Assembly: GCA_963678705.1 (NCBI GenBank)
Contig: OY783208.1
Coordinates: 7,316,001-7,380,000, forward strand
Source of the DNA: Panorpa germanica
Taxonomy: Eukaryota > Arthropoda > Insecta > Mecoptera > Panorpidae
Direction: 5' to 3'
Length of the DNA stretch: 64,000 bases
Shown: piece by piece, positions 10,401 through 21,492 of the stretch
Layout of the letters: every line of letters starts with the position of its first letter
How positions within the stretch are numbered: the first letter of the stretch is position 1
Notes under the pieces: generated by a model
What the model was told of the DNA's origin: nothing
Seen by the model: the letters and a program-made list of their open reading frames with translations, nothing else
Database searches by the model: none
Program-made: the position numbers and the translations under genes

Positions 10401-11224
10401 CTATGAATTTTTGATGGATAAAGCGCTGATAATACTGCCCATACAAAACATTTGTCATCTTCATTCTGAACATTTATTACAGCCTTTTTTCGTTTTATTT
10501 CAACTGGTAAGTCAATAAATGATGAACCATAAAATGGAACAAATTGATTTATATTTACTATCATATTCACTATTTTATATAGAGCCCATCCACTTTGATT
10601 TTCTTGAAAAGTTTCTAAATCTTTTAACACAACATCAATAACATTTTCCTTATACCAATGTTTTAAATCTGTTGATACAAAAATTTCATTATTTTTAGTA
10701 TTAAAATATTTGTATTCAAATATATGTTCTTCTTCTTTAGCTGATGGTAAAACAAATTCACCACAAAATATTACGTTAACTTTTAAAGCACTATATTTTT
10801 TTAAAGCATTTTTAATTCTAGATGCAAACATATAAAATGCATCGTTTAAAAATTGTAATGGATCAATATGACTTAAATTATTTAACACTCCTGTTCTAAC
10901 ACGTCCTTTAAATGATGAATTTATTTCCTGCCATTTAATCCGATCACTACGTTTTATACTATTTATAGTTCCTCCTCCTCCAACTTTTTGTTTATTTTCT
11001 AACAATGTTTGAAAATATTTTAAGACACTTATATTGCTTTCAATGCTTCGCTTATATCCAATTGAATAGGTATTTTTATTATTTTTTAATAACTTATTTA
11101 ACAACTTTATATTTATTTTATTATAATCAGACCACTTTTTCCACTGAATACTTAAATAATTTGAACTATTCAAATGTTCAATAATTGTTCTCATATGCTT
11201 AATAATCTTACAACCGTTATCCAT
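7422..11224 (-). pseudogene. POLB: Polinton 1 protein-primed DNA polymerase (family B, type 2), broken
   Basis: A polymerase of about 1266 codons is read from 11224 down to 7422. In order it has an N-terminal region with a CDRC...H zinc finger, exonuclease motif YADFES, an endonuclease-VII-like zinc finger CHICEKPL...RDHCHLTG, then polymerase motif [10 protein letters not shown], motif [12 protein letters not shown] and motif C YIDTDSL. Breaks relative to the palindrome copies: a CAG-to-TAG nonsense at 9680-9682, a 1-bp deletion near 9211-9216, and a TCA-to-TAA nonsense at 7608-7610 that removes the last ~60 residues. An acidic tract of GAA/GAT codons lies near 10130-10170. The catalytic residues of motifs A and C are kept. 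It is convergent with the integrase. Confidence 0.9.
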
Positions 11225-12364
11225 TTTAAATTATATATTTCAGTTTGAAAATCAAAATATAAATCACAATTGTTTTTAAAAGTTCATTTATTTATAGAAT
11301 TTTACATAAAAAATATGCATTAATCACTATGTTATACTTTTACAATTTCGTCATCAGAGTCTAACACTTGTACAGTTTCATCGTCCGAATATTTCAGTTT
11401 GAAAATCAAAATATAAATCACAATTGTTTCTAAAAGTTCATTTATTTATAGAATTTTACATAAAAAATATGCATTAATCACTATGTTATACTTTTACAAT
11501 TTCGTCATCAGAGTCTAACACTTGTACAGTTTCATCGTCCGAGTCTAATATTTCAATAACTTCACTATTGCATAAGAATAATTTATATACAAAGTTCTCA
11601 TGAGAACATGTGTTTTATCAGGTTTTTTTTCTGGTGAATTCGTGGTCTTACGCTCACACAGTTTAACAAATGTGCTTCAAGTTACATTCCCATTACGTTC
11701 AAGTTACGTTCGAACTATTTAAAGTTTGTATGTCAAATTCAACGTAACTTATGCGCTTGTAACCAAAAGTTCTCACACATGTGCTGTTTGCAAATTTCTG
11801 GTGAATTCGAAGCGCTATAAATACACTGTTATAAATAATTTAACACTGTTATTGTAATAGTTATTGTTATAATCTATGTTTAACAATCCTTAAGAATATA
11901 TATCACAAATTATACTATAACCTTTCATATTATACCCCACCATGTGTAATATAACGTCATTATAACATATAACTAACACTTTTGCACCTACAACGTCATA
12001 ATCTTATAACCAATAACAAATCAAACATAAGAATTAATATCGGTATCTCACACTTTACCACTATTGCTTTCTCACTCATAACCTTGGGTATTGTAGAGAA
12101 TGTACCAACAGATAAAAGCTGTAATGACGTCATCATCTTCTACTAGGACACGAACATAAACGATTGGTTTCCGGAAATTGACGAAGAATGCAATAATTAC
12201 GCCCAACATTGTCTAGCCACGCCCCCTCACTCCTCGCCCCACTATTACCCCCAACATTGTCTAACCACGCCCCCTTCTTCATACCGTGACCTATATGCAT
12301 CCTCACTCCAATAATTTCCAACTCAATTTCAAATTTAAGCCAGAAACGGCTCTACTACCCTACT
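11225..12364 (-). other. Polinton 1 polymerase-side terminal region
   Basis: This is about 1.1 kb between the polymerase start and the element end. It is homologous in inverted sense to 14277-15200 and directly to 28531-29454. It holds a tandem duplication of period 154 bp (about 11235-11542), one short ACGTTCCCATTACGTTC segment (about 11685-11705), and the conserved acidic mini-ORF described separately. No long ORF is convincing here. The terminus CCTACT ends at 12364, and the next six bases, GTTATG, are the expected target duplication. Confidence 0.75.
11486..11566 (-). other. conserved acidic mini-ORF upstream of polymerase (26 codons)
   Basis: The frame encodes a SEVIEILDSDDE-type segment followed by TVQVLDSDDEIVKV and a stop. 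The same peptide is at 15013-15093 and 28638-28718. It contains two hydrophobic-core-plus-acidic motifs (VIEILDSDDE, VQVLDSDDE) that resemble SUMO-interacting motifs. No in-frame ATG lies upstream, so it could be the last exon of a small spliced gene or simply non-coding. Part of it is also in the 154-bp tandem duplication. Confidence 0.35.
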
Positions 12365-13908
12365 GTTATGTTGTCCATAACTAAACAATTAAACTGTGTA
12401 GTTAAAGAATGTATATTTACATTTATTTTAGAAGTGATACTTGTAGATGCATTGCCAATTCCAGATATAACTACATTCGTATTCGTTAAGTTATTACTTA
12501 ATTTATGAACTAGATGTTTAGTTATAAAACTGGTTTGACTTCCATTATCAAGTAATGCCCTTGCTGTAATCGATTTTCCTTTATCATCAATGATTTTAAC
12601 TAATGCTGTTGAAAGCAAAGTTTGATTAGCATTAAGAGTTTGAGATGTGAAAGTATCACTAGAGGTGGATGGTATAGCTAAATCATTTTGAGTTGGTTCA
12701 GAGGTGGATGGAAATAAGTGCAACAAAGTATGATGCATCTTGCCACATACATAACATGAGTTTTTTGAAGTGCACCTTTTAGTAAAGTGACCTTTTCTCA
12801 TACAGTTCAAACATAAATTATGTTTTCTTGCTTCTTTAATACGTGAACTTACTGTCCAATTAGAAAATGTCTTGCATTGGTGGACGGAATGATCGTCATT
12901 ACAAAAACAACATTTATTATTTTGATAAGCCACTAAAGATCGCTGAAATTTGGATTTTTTACTAACTTTTGTATATTCACGTTGTTCATCAATTTCTTGG
13001 GCGCGTACCGACATAAATGATAAGATTGAATCAATAGTTAGAAAATCACTTTTAGAGCTTTGAGACAAATGCCATTGAGCTTTAGTGAAGGAATCTAATT
13101 TTTTAAATATTAAAGTAGTAATAATTTGATCCCAACGTTTTTCAGATGGAATACTATTTTCCAAAGACCTTATATGTTTTCTAATGAGGGATACTGTGAC
13201 TCTTAAGTTATCACTAGATTCTAAATTTAAATTAGGGATATTTAAAAATGAATTTATGTGATGAGAAATTATTTGTCTTTTATTGTCGTAAGTTTCAAGC
13301 AAAAGTTCCCAACATAATTTGTAGTTTTGGCCATCAATTTCAACGGATGATATTATATCAAGTGCTTCACCCTTTAAACAACTTCTAAGCAAATGAATCT
13401 TTTTGTGATTCGAATAGTTAACTTGACTGTGAATCAAGCTCATATATCTTGATTTAAAGGCACTCCAATTTGCAATATCACCGTAGAAAGTAGGTACCGA
13501 GATACGATGTAAATCAATATCGTTATTAGTATGATTGCATGAATTACTTATATTTAGAGATGATTCCGGTTCAGGATTAGGAAGTATTTCATTTACTACA
13601 GACTTTATTTCTAAATATTTATTGTAAAAATCAGCACGTATATCATCTATTCTTTTTGTTTCAGAAGCGTTATCAATACTTAGTTCCAGTATTGAAGTGC
13701 AAATTTCTTGTAATTCATCAAACAGAGGAGAACATATTTCTTTATAAGATCTTATTTTGTGAATATTATAAGTAGAAGGATCATCTACATTTATTTTATC
13801 AATTAATTTGACATGAATATCTAAAGTAGATTGAATGCAATGCAATTTAGCATTTAGTTTTCTTAATACTGCTATGATGATAATAAATATTATTGAATAT
13901 TTAATCAA
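12365..13908 (-). pseudogene. BEL/Pao gag-protease ORF, truncated by Polinton 1
   Basis: An open frame of 514 codons reads from 13908 to the Polinton junction at 12365 and stops inside the Polinton. Residues ~120-290 match the BEL/Pao gag core (DUF1759-like): PTFYGDIANWSAFKSRY and HLLRSCLKGEALD. Zinc knuckles follow (CFCNDDHSVHQC, CLNCMRKGHFTKRC, CYVCGKMHH). Then comes a retropepsin-like domain with ARALLDNGSQTSFIT, the DUF1758 aspartic protease site. Reverse transcriptase, RNase H and integrase should continue beyond Polinton 1, left of the window. The start at 13908 is the first ATG; the hydrophobic first 15 residues are unusual, so a later start is possible. Confidence 0.85.
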
Positions 13909-14270
13909 AACAGTAAATAAGTTATGTATATACCTAACAACTTTGTGGGGTTGAGGTGTAGATGATTAAAAATATACGTATAAAATCAACTTTGTGGGGT
14001 TGACGTATATTTAAATTAATGTATATACCTATGAAATCAACTTTGTGGGGTTGAGGTATAAATTAAATATAGTATATACCTATAAAATCAACTCTATGAG
14101 GTTGAGGTATAAATGATTAAACATATACGTATGAAATCAACTCTATGAGGTTGACGTAAATTAAAATTTATGTATATACCTATGAAATCAACTCTATGAG
14201 GTTGAGGTATAAATGATTAAACATATACGTATGAAATCAACTCTATGAGGTTGACGTATATTAAAATTTA
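13909..14270 (-). repeat. minisatellite in the BEL/Pao leader, left part
   Basis: Alternating ~50-bp half-units carry TATACCTATGAAATCAACTC / TATGAGGTTGAGGTATAAA and a variant with GTTGACGTATATTAAAATTT, making a ~100-bp higher unit. The array is split at 14276/29455 by the palindromic element and continues in the same orientation at 29461-29895. Units nearest the gag ORF (13925-14060) are more divergent, with TTTGTGGGGTTGA. Confidence 0.9.
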
Positions 14271-14276
14271 TGTATA
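14271..14276. repeat. 6-bp target-site duplication, left copy (TGTATA)
   Basis: TGTATA directly precedes the element end AGTAGG at 14277. The matching copy is at 29455-29460. Removing the element and one copy restores the minisatellite consensus ATTTATGTATATACCTATG. Six-base duplications and AG...CT ends are typical of Polintons. Confidence 0.9.
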
Positions 14277-15200
14277 AGTAGGTTAGTAGAGCCGGTTCTG
14301 GCTTAAATTTGAAATTGAGTTGGAAATTATTGGTGGTGGGGATGCATTTAGGTCACGATATGCAGAGGGGGCGTGGCTAGACTTGGAAGAATGTAAAAGG
14401 GGGTAAGGGTGGGGTAAGGAGTGAGGGGTAAGTGGATAAGCTGTGTTGTGATTGGTTTAGAAGATGATGACATCATTACAGCTTTTATCTGTTGGTACAG
14501 TCTCTTTGATATCCGATATGAGTGAGAAAGCAATAGTGGTAAAGAGTGAGATACCGATATTAATTCTTATGTTTGATTTGTTATTGGTTATAAGATTATG
14601 ACGTTGTAGTAGTTATATGTTATAATGACGTTATATTACACATGGTGGGGTATAATATGAAAGGTTATAGTATAATTTGTGATATATATTCTTAAGGATT
14701 GTTAAACATAGATTATAACAATAACTATTACAATAACAGTGTTAAATTATTTATAACAGTGTATTTATAGCGCATTCCTTCGAATGTAACTTGAAGCACA
14801 CGTGTTAGCCGGCGTCAGCACATGTTCTCATGAAACTTTAGGCACAAGAGCATTACTTCGAATGTAACTTGAAGCACACGTGTTAGCCGGCGTCAGCACA
14901 TTTCTCATGAGAACTTTGTATATAAATTATTCTTATGGGAACGTGTTGAATACAAGCGAATATTTTCCAAACGTAGACAAATTTTTTTGTATATAAATTA
15001 TTCTTATGCAATAGTGAAGTTATTGAAATATTAGACTCGAACGATGAAACTGTACAAGTGTTAGACTCTGATGACGAAATTGTAAAAGTATAACATAGTG
15101 ATTAATGCATATTTTTTATGTAAAACTCTATAAATAAATGAACTTTTAAAAACAATTGTGATTTATATTTTGATTTTCAAACTAAAATATATAATTTACA
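14277..15200 (+). other. left-arm terminal region of the palindromic Polinton
   Basis: The terminus reads AGTAGGTTAGTAGAGCC. A direct repeat of period 78 bp (about 14779-14935) contains CACGTGTTAGCCGGCGTCAG. A second duplication of period ~64 bp (14924-15010) contains a TATATAAAT box. The conserved acidic mini-ORF is at 15013-15093. Otherwise the region is non-coding. Confidence 0.75.
15013..15093 (+). other. conserved acidic mini-ORF, left-arm copy
   Basis: It encodes 26 residues with EVIEILDSNDE and VQVLDSDDEIVKV before a stop. It lies 107 bp upstream of the polymerase ATG. The frame is open back to 14977 but has no ATG. Conservation in three copies is expected from recent common origin, so it is weak evidence for coding. 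Confidence 0.3.
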
Positions 15201-16259
15201 ATGGATACCGGTTGTAAGATTATTAAGCATATGAGAACAATTATTGAACATTTGAATAGTTCAAATTATTCAAGTATTCAGTGGAAAAAGTGGTCTGATT
15301 ATAATAAAATAAATATAAAGTTGTTAAATAAGTTATTAAAAAATAATAAAAATACCTATTCAATTGGATATAAGCGAAGCATTGAAAACAATATAAGTGT
15401 CTTAAAATATTTTCAAACATTGTTAGAAAATAAACAAAAAGTTGGAGGAGGAACTATAAATAGTTTAAAACGTAGTGATCGAATTAAATGGCAGGAAATA
15501 AATTCATCATTTAAAGGACGTGTTAGAACAGGAGTGTTAATTAATTTAAGTCACATTGATCCATTACAATTTTTAAACGATGCATTTTATATGTTTGCAT
15601 CTAGAATTAAAAATGCTTTAAAAAAATATAGTGCTTTAAAAGTAAACGTAATATTTTGTGGTGAATTTGTTTTACCATCAGCTAAAGAAGAAGAACATAT
15701 ATTTGAATACAAATATTTTAATACTAAAAATAATGAAATTTTTGTATCAACAGATTTAAAACATTGGTATAAGGAAAATGTTATTGATGTTGTATTAAAA
15801 GATTTAGAAACTTTTCAAGAAAATCAAAGTGGATGGGCTCTATATAAAATAGTGAATATGATAGTAAATATAAATCAATTTGTTCCATTTTATGGTTCAT
15901 CATTTATTGACTTACCAGTTGAAATAAAACGAAAAAAGGCTGTAATAAATGTTCAGAATGAAGATGACAAATGTTTTGTATGGGCAGTATTATCAGCGCT
16001 TTATCCAGCAAAATATAATGCTGAAAAAGTATCGTCTTATAAGAAATATATAAATTGTCTTAATTTAAATGGTATTAAATTTCCAATGACGTTATCACAA
16101 GTTTCAAAATTTGAAAAACTAAATAATATAACAATAAATGTGTATATTTTAAAAAAGAACAAGAAAACTTTTGTAACTATTCCTGTATATGTAAGTAAAA
16201 TATATGAAAGTAAACATATACATTTATTAATGATTCAAAGTGATTATGAAGTAGAAGAA

Positions 16260-16290
<31 letters not shown>

Positions 16291-19001
16291 ATGTTGTTGA
16301 AAGTAATAATGAGGAATGTGACAATAAAATAAAATTTCATTTTTGTTGGATAAAGAATTTATCAAGACTTGTTAGTAATCAACTTTCAAAAACAGATCAT
16401 AAAAAATTTATATGTGATCGATGTTTACATTTCTTTAGATATGAGTACAAGTTTAAGGAACATTTACAAGACTGTGTTGGATTAGGTCTAAGACCAGTTA
16501 AACCGATAATGCCAGATGAAAATTCTAATATACTTGAGTTTAAAAACTTTAAGAGAAAAATTAGAAATGCATGTGTTATTTATGCAGACTTTGAAAGTAT
16601 ATTGGATAGTAATGTGACAAATATTGAAACCAAGGGGGTATATCAAACACATATTGCACATAGCGTTGGATATTATGTAAAATATTCATATGATGACTCT
16701 AAATCTTATTATAATAGTTATCGTGGCGAAGATTGCGTTCAGTGGTTTGTAAATGAATTAAAAGAGATTGCTTATAATGTTGAGGATATAATAAAAAATG
16801 TATTACCAATGAAAACATTGACGGCTCAACAAAAGATTGAATATTTAAATGCAATAAATTGTCATATATGTGAAAAACCGTTGCAACAAGACCGTGTTCG
16901 AGATCATTGTCATTTAACAGGAAATTATAGAGGACCAGCTCATAATGAATGTAATTTAAATTATAATGAAAGTTATGTGATTCCAATAATTTTTCACAAT
17001 TTATCATCTTATGATTCACATTTTATAATAATTGATTTAGCTAACGGAATAAGTGGAAGAACCTCTGTGCTACCAATTAATAAAGAAAAATATATTTCAT
17101 TTACGAAATATGTGTATGGAACTAATATTTCATTAAGATTTATTGATTCATATCGATTTATGGCTAGTTCTTTAAGTAATTTGACATCTTATTTACCAAA
17201 TAATAAACTAAAAAATTTAAAATCAGAATTTAACAATTTAAGCAATGAAGAATTTACTTTGTTAAGTAAAAAAGGTGTATTTCCTTATGATTATATAAAT
17301 TCCTGGGAAAAGTTAAATGAGACAGCTTTACCACCTCAGGATAATTTTTTTAATTTATTAAATGATAGTAACTTATCTGATGTAGATTACAAACATGCAC
17401 AAGATGTATGGAATACATTTCATATTAAAACACTTGGTGAATATTCCGATTTGTACTTAAAAACCGATGTGTTATTACTTTGCGACATATTTGAAAATTT
17501 TCGAGATAATTGTTTAGAGACGTATAAATTAGATCCAGTGCATTATGTTTCTGCCCCAGGCTTAGCATGGGATTCTATGTTAAAAATTACAAAAATTAAA
17601 CTTGAATTGTTTACTGATATAAATATGTGGCTATTTATAGAGAAGGGTATCAGAGGTGGTATAAGTCAATGTTCAAACAGATATGCAGAGGCCAATAACA
17701 AATACATGAATGAAAAGTATAAACCTGAATTACCTTCTAAATATCTAATGTATTTGAATGTTAATAACTTATACGGTCATGCAATGTCTCAATTCCTACC
17801 ATATGGAAATTTTAAATGGTTAAACAACCAAGAAATATTGGAAATAAGTAATACTATATGCAATTTGTCAGAAACTAGCAATACTGGTTACATTTTAGAA
17901 GTAGATTTAACTTATCCTCAAAGTTTACATAATCTCCATAAAGATTTACCGCTTTGTCCTGAGCATTGTATTCCACCGGGAAGTAAACATAAAAAACTTT
18001 TAACTACTTTATATGATAAGGAGAAATATATAATTCATTATAGTAATTTAAAGCAATGTATACATTTAGGAATGCAAGTGTCAAAAATACATCGAGTTTT
18101 AAAATTTAGTCAATCATCGTGGCTAAAAAACTATATCGATTTAAATACAGAAAAAAGAAAAATGGCTACCAATGATTTTGAAAAAAACTTGTATAAATTA
18201 ATGAATAATAGTGTATTTGGTAAGACAATGGAAAATATTAGAAAACATCGTGATATAAAATTAAAAACAAAATGGGGTGGTCGTTATGGAGTAAAAAGTT
18301 TAATAGCACGACCTAATTTTCATAGCCGAATAATTTTTAATAAAAATGTTGTGGCTATTGAACTTTTAAAACCTAATATTACATTTAATAAACCTATATA
18401 TGTTGGCTTTTCAATATTAGATTTATCTAAAACAGTAATGTATGATTTTCATTATAATTATATGCAAAAAGAATTTTTTAATAATAATTTAAAGTTATTA
18501 TATATTGATACTGACTCGTTAATATATGAAATTATCACATCAGATATTTATGAAACTATAAAACGCGATATAAGTAAGTTTGATACAAGTGATTATAAAG
18601 AAAACAATCAATATAATATTCCCCGTGTAAATAAAAAGGTATTAGGTTTAATGAAGGATGAAAATAACGGTAATATTATGACTCACTTTATAGGACTAAG
18701 ATCGAAAATGTATACAATAAAAGTTAATAATAATGATATTATAAAAAAAATAAAAGGAGTAAAGACAAGTGTAGTAAAAAACCATATTTCTTTTGAAGAT
18801 TATGAAAATTGTTCAAGAACTTTAAATGAAAAAAAATGTACTCAAAGAGGAATAGTTTCAAAATTGCATAATGTGTACTCTATTAAGCAAACAAAAATTG
18901 CTTTAAGTCCTTTTGATGATAAACGGTGTATTATAAAAAATAGTACCGATACTTTGCCTTGGGGTTTTGATAGTTTTAGTGAGAGCGATTTATTGTTATA
19001 A
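15201..19001 (+). pseudogene. POLB: Polinton protein-primed DNA polymerase, left arm (near full length)
   Basis: At 1266 codons this is the most complete polymerase in the window. Visible parts are exonuclease motif I with Asp463 and Glu465 in [21 protein letters not shown], an endonuclease-VII-like zinc finger (about residues 554-584), motif [12 protein letters not shown], and motif C YIDTDSL (Asp1103). Two defects are seen. A TAA at 16260-16262 lies at the start of a GAA-repeat tract. Motif A reads YLNVNNLYG, where the other two copies have YLDVNNLYG: an Asp-to-Asn change at residue 853 (17757-17759), a metal-binding residue. The copy should be catalytically dead even if the stop were read through. 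Its 3' end is 64 bp from the convergent integrase. Confidence 0.9.
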
Positions 19002-19065
19002 GTATATTTTAATGTAAAAATAAATACATATTTATAATAACCAATAGTTTTATTTATTTAAAATG

Positions 19066-19745
19066 TTATACAATATTTTTAGCATCTATCCAACTGTTAT
19101 GAGATTTATCTAAACCTAACCACTTTACAAAAACTCTTTTTCCTTTTCTCTGTAAAACTTTCTCAACTAGATATATATCTGGATATTTTGTTTTTTGTAG
19201 TTCTTGTTCGTAAAACGCGCCTGCAATTGATTGGCCAAGAGAATCATTAAGTAAATATGTGACTGGATTAGTTAGTTGTACTTTTGATATAGTAAATATT
19301 TCGGTACTCCAGTTAGGAGTATACCCTTTTGCAAATAATGATTTGGTTTTGCTTAAACGAACATAATCTCCAACTTTATATTGACTTAAACCGACCCTTT
19401 TTATTCTATTGTATACATTTCCTAATAATTTTTTTTCATTTTTTATTGATACTTGAGATGGCTTCATATTAATTGTTGAATGATGAGAATTATTATATTT
19501 CTTAACAAGTGCATCAATGTTTTTAATCCAATTATAGTTGCCTTTTATACTAAAATCTTTCCACATGGCATTTTTTAGAGTTCTATTAAATCTTTCAACA
19601 ATCGATGCTTTCATATTACTAAATGTACTATAATGGTTTATATCATACGAATCTATAACTTTTTTAAATTCAGTGTTATAAAATTCCTTTCCGTTATCTG
19701 TTTGTAAGTTTTTCGGAACCTTATTCTTATTTTTTAATAAAATAT
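19066..19745 (-). pseudogene. INT: Polinton integrase, 5'-truncated, left arm
   Basis: The open part (19614-19066) encodes the catalytic Glu region KASIVERFNR and the C-terminal chromodomain-like end. Homology extends upstream through QTDNGKEF to about 19745, where it stops at a junction with an unrelated polymerase fragment. The first catalytic Asp and the N terminus are absent, so no functional integrase can be made. The palindrome must therefore have been mobilised in trans. Confidence 0.88.
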
Positions 19746-20913
19746 TTCAATATTTAATGTATTGGGATGCAAATAACTAAAGCTATTGAAGATAACTCAG
19801 ATGTTGGTTATATATTAGAAGTCGATTTAAGATATCCTAATTATTTGCACGATGAACACAATGATCTACCTTTCTGTGCCGAAAATATTAAACCACCTTG
19901 CATTAAAACAAATGACGTTAAATTAATACCAAATCTAAATAACAAGTATAATTATGTGCTTCACAATAGATCGTTAAAGCAATGTCTTAAAAATAATCTG
20001 AAAATAGATAAAATTCATAGAATTTTGGAATTTAAACAGTCTGATTGGTTAAAAAGTTATATTGATCTAAATACATTAAAAAGAAAGAACTCTGCAAATA
20101 CATTTGAGAAAAAACTTTTTTAAATTAATGAATAATTCAGTTTATGGTAAAACAATGGAAAATGTAGATAAACGTGTTGATGTAAAGTTAATAACTCATT
20201 GGGATAATATAGGAAAAACAATGGGTGCTAATACACTTATAAGTAAACCAAACTATCATAGTTGTTCTATATTTCATGAAAACTTAGTTGCTATTCAAAT
20301 GCAAAAACTTAAAGTTTTTTATAATAAACCATTGTATTTAGGATTAAGTGTACTTGATATATCAAAAAACTTTAATATACGATTTTCATTATGATTTCAT
20401 CAAAAAAAAAAAATCTATAAAGGTAATGCTAAATTGTTGTATACAGATACAGATTCATTAATATATCAAATTAAAACAGATGATATATATGACGATATTA
20501 AGTGTAATCTAGATAAATTTGATACATCTAATTATCCATTTAATAATGAATTTTCATTACCTTTAATGAACAAAGCTAAATTAGGCTTAATGAAAGATGA
20601 ATGCGCGAGTAGTATAATTTGGGAGTTTGTTAGGTTAAGGTCAAAAATGTATGCAATTGATATTGAGGGTTCATGCACAGCTAAAGCAAAAGGAATTAAG
20701 AAAAATATTGTAAACAAATTCAATATTAAAGATTATGTAAATTGTTTATCTCAGGATAACATATTATTGATCACAATGAATACCTTTAAATCTATTAAGC
20801 ATACAATTTATACTCAAATGATAAGTAAAGTAGGTCTTAGTGGAAATGATAATAAAAGTTATGTATTAACTGATGGTATAAGTACTTTAGCACATGGACA
20901 TTATAAAATTTAG
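19746..20913 (+). pseudogene. C-terminal fragment of a second, divergent Polinton polymerase, left arm
   Basis: The sequence starts abruptly with a motif-A-like YLMYWDANN. It then has [11 protein letters not shown], motif B FKLMNNSVYGKTMEN and motif C LLYTDTDSLIYQ, ending ISTLAHGHYKI. It is related to the 15201 polymerase but clearly a different lineage. Frameshifts near 20105-20125 and 20390-20435 and a deletion after motif A break it. It is fused at its 5' side to the truncated integrase of the first Polinton, head to head. Confidence 0.85.
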
Positions 20914-21138
20914 TACTAATTTTAAGTTAAGTTTAAGTTTTGTATAAATTTATATCTGTTTTAGTTAAGATAATTAAAATGTATATTTATATAACAATTG
21001 AAAAATAGCATATTTATAAATAAATAATAATATATAAACACAAACCATTGAGTTTTATTATTATAAGATTTAATGTTTTAATACATCCATATAAAATAAG
21101 ATACACATATTTTATTAGTAATGTTTTGTTATATATAA
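20914..21138. other. AT-rich 3' flank of the polymerase fragment, left arm
   Basis: No gene is visible. The sequence is AT-rich and may be the remnant of the spacer between the second Polinton's polymerase and a neighbouring convergent gene. Confidence 0.4.
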
Positions 21139-21492
21139 TCTTAATATATATAAATTACGTGTCACTGTGTTGTCCCCTATGGACTCCTAAACTACTTAAC
21201 CGATTTTAATGAAATTTGTACACCGTGTGCAGTTTGACCCAACTTGAAAGATAGGATAGCTTACATCTCAATTTATTTATCTTATTGCTAATTATTTGTC
21301 TATTAATTATCTGTATATGACATATGACATCGGGCGACGATGATGGCGACATCTGTTGACTAGATTGAGTAAATATTCTGTTGAGTAAATCGAAATCTGT
21401 TGACTAGATTGAGTAAATATTCAATACATGGCGCTATGTAATGTAATATGACAAAAACGTTAGGCACAGCAACGCGTGGCCGGGACAGCTAG
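21139..21492 (+). mobile_element. non-autonomous Helitron, 354 bp, left arm
   Basis: It begins TCTTAATATATATAAATTAC and ends GGGACAGCTAG, between A and T. The interior (GGACTCCTAAACTACTTAAC, CACCGTGTGCAGTTTGA) is a type I recognise as widespread in insect non-autonomous Helitrons. Its mirror copy at 22641-22994 is nearly identical, so it inserted before the inverted duplication formed. Confidence 0.85.

Larger units (their letters stand above)
1..12364. mobile_element. Polinton 1 (adintovirus-like Maverick/Polinton), left end outside the window
   Basis: The gene set is that of a Polinton: adenain-like protease, PLA2-domain virion protein, packaging ATPase, DDE integrase and type-2 family-B DNA polymerase. 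The polymerase end reaches a terminus matching both ends of the palindromic element at 14277-29454, reading ...CTCTACTACCTACT and ending at 12364. That is one base short of the palindrome's CTCTACTAACCTACT. The terminus cuts a BEL/Pao gag-protease ORF, so the target was that retrotransposon. The major and minor jelly-roll capsid genes are not seen and would lie left of position 1. The integrase and polymerase are broken; the virion protein, the ATPase and the 442-aa ORF are open. Confidence 0.88.

Noticed and set aside
12133..12321. 62-aa minus-strand frame near the Polinton 1 terminus
   Set aside because: It is a translation of a short imperfect duplication (GCCCAACATTGTCTA-type) without homology or context.
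13909..14270. CRISPR-like alternation of repeats and spacers
   Set aside because: The spacers are themselves repeated; it is a minisatellite with two half-unit types in a eukaryotic retroelement leader.
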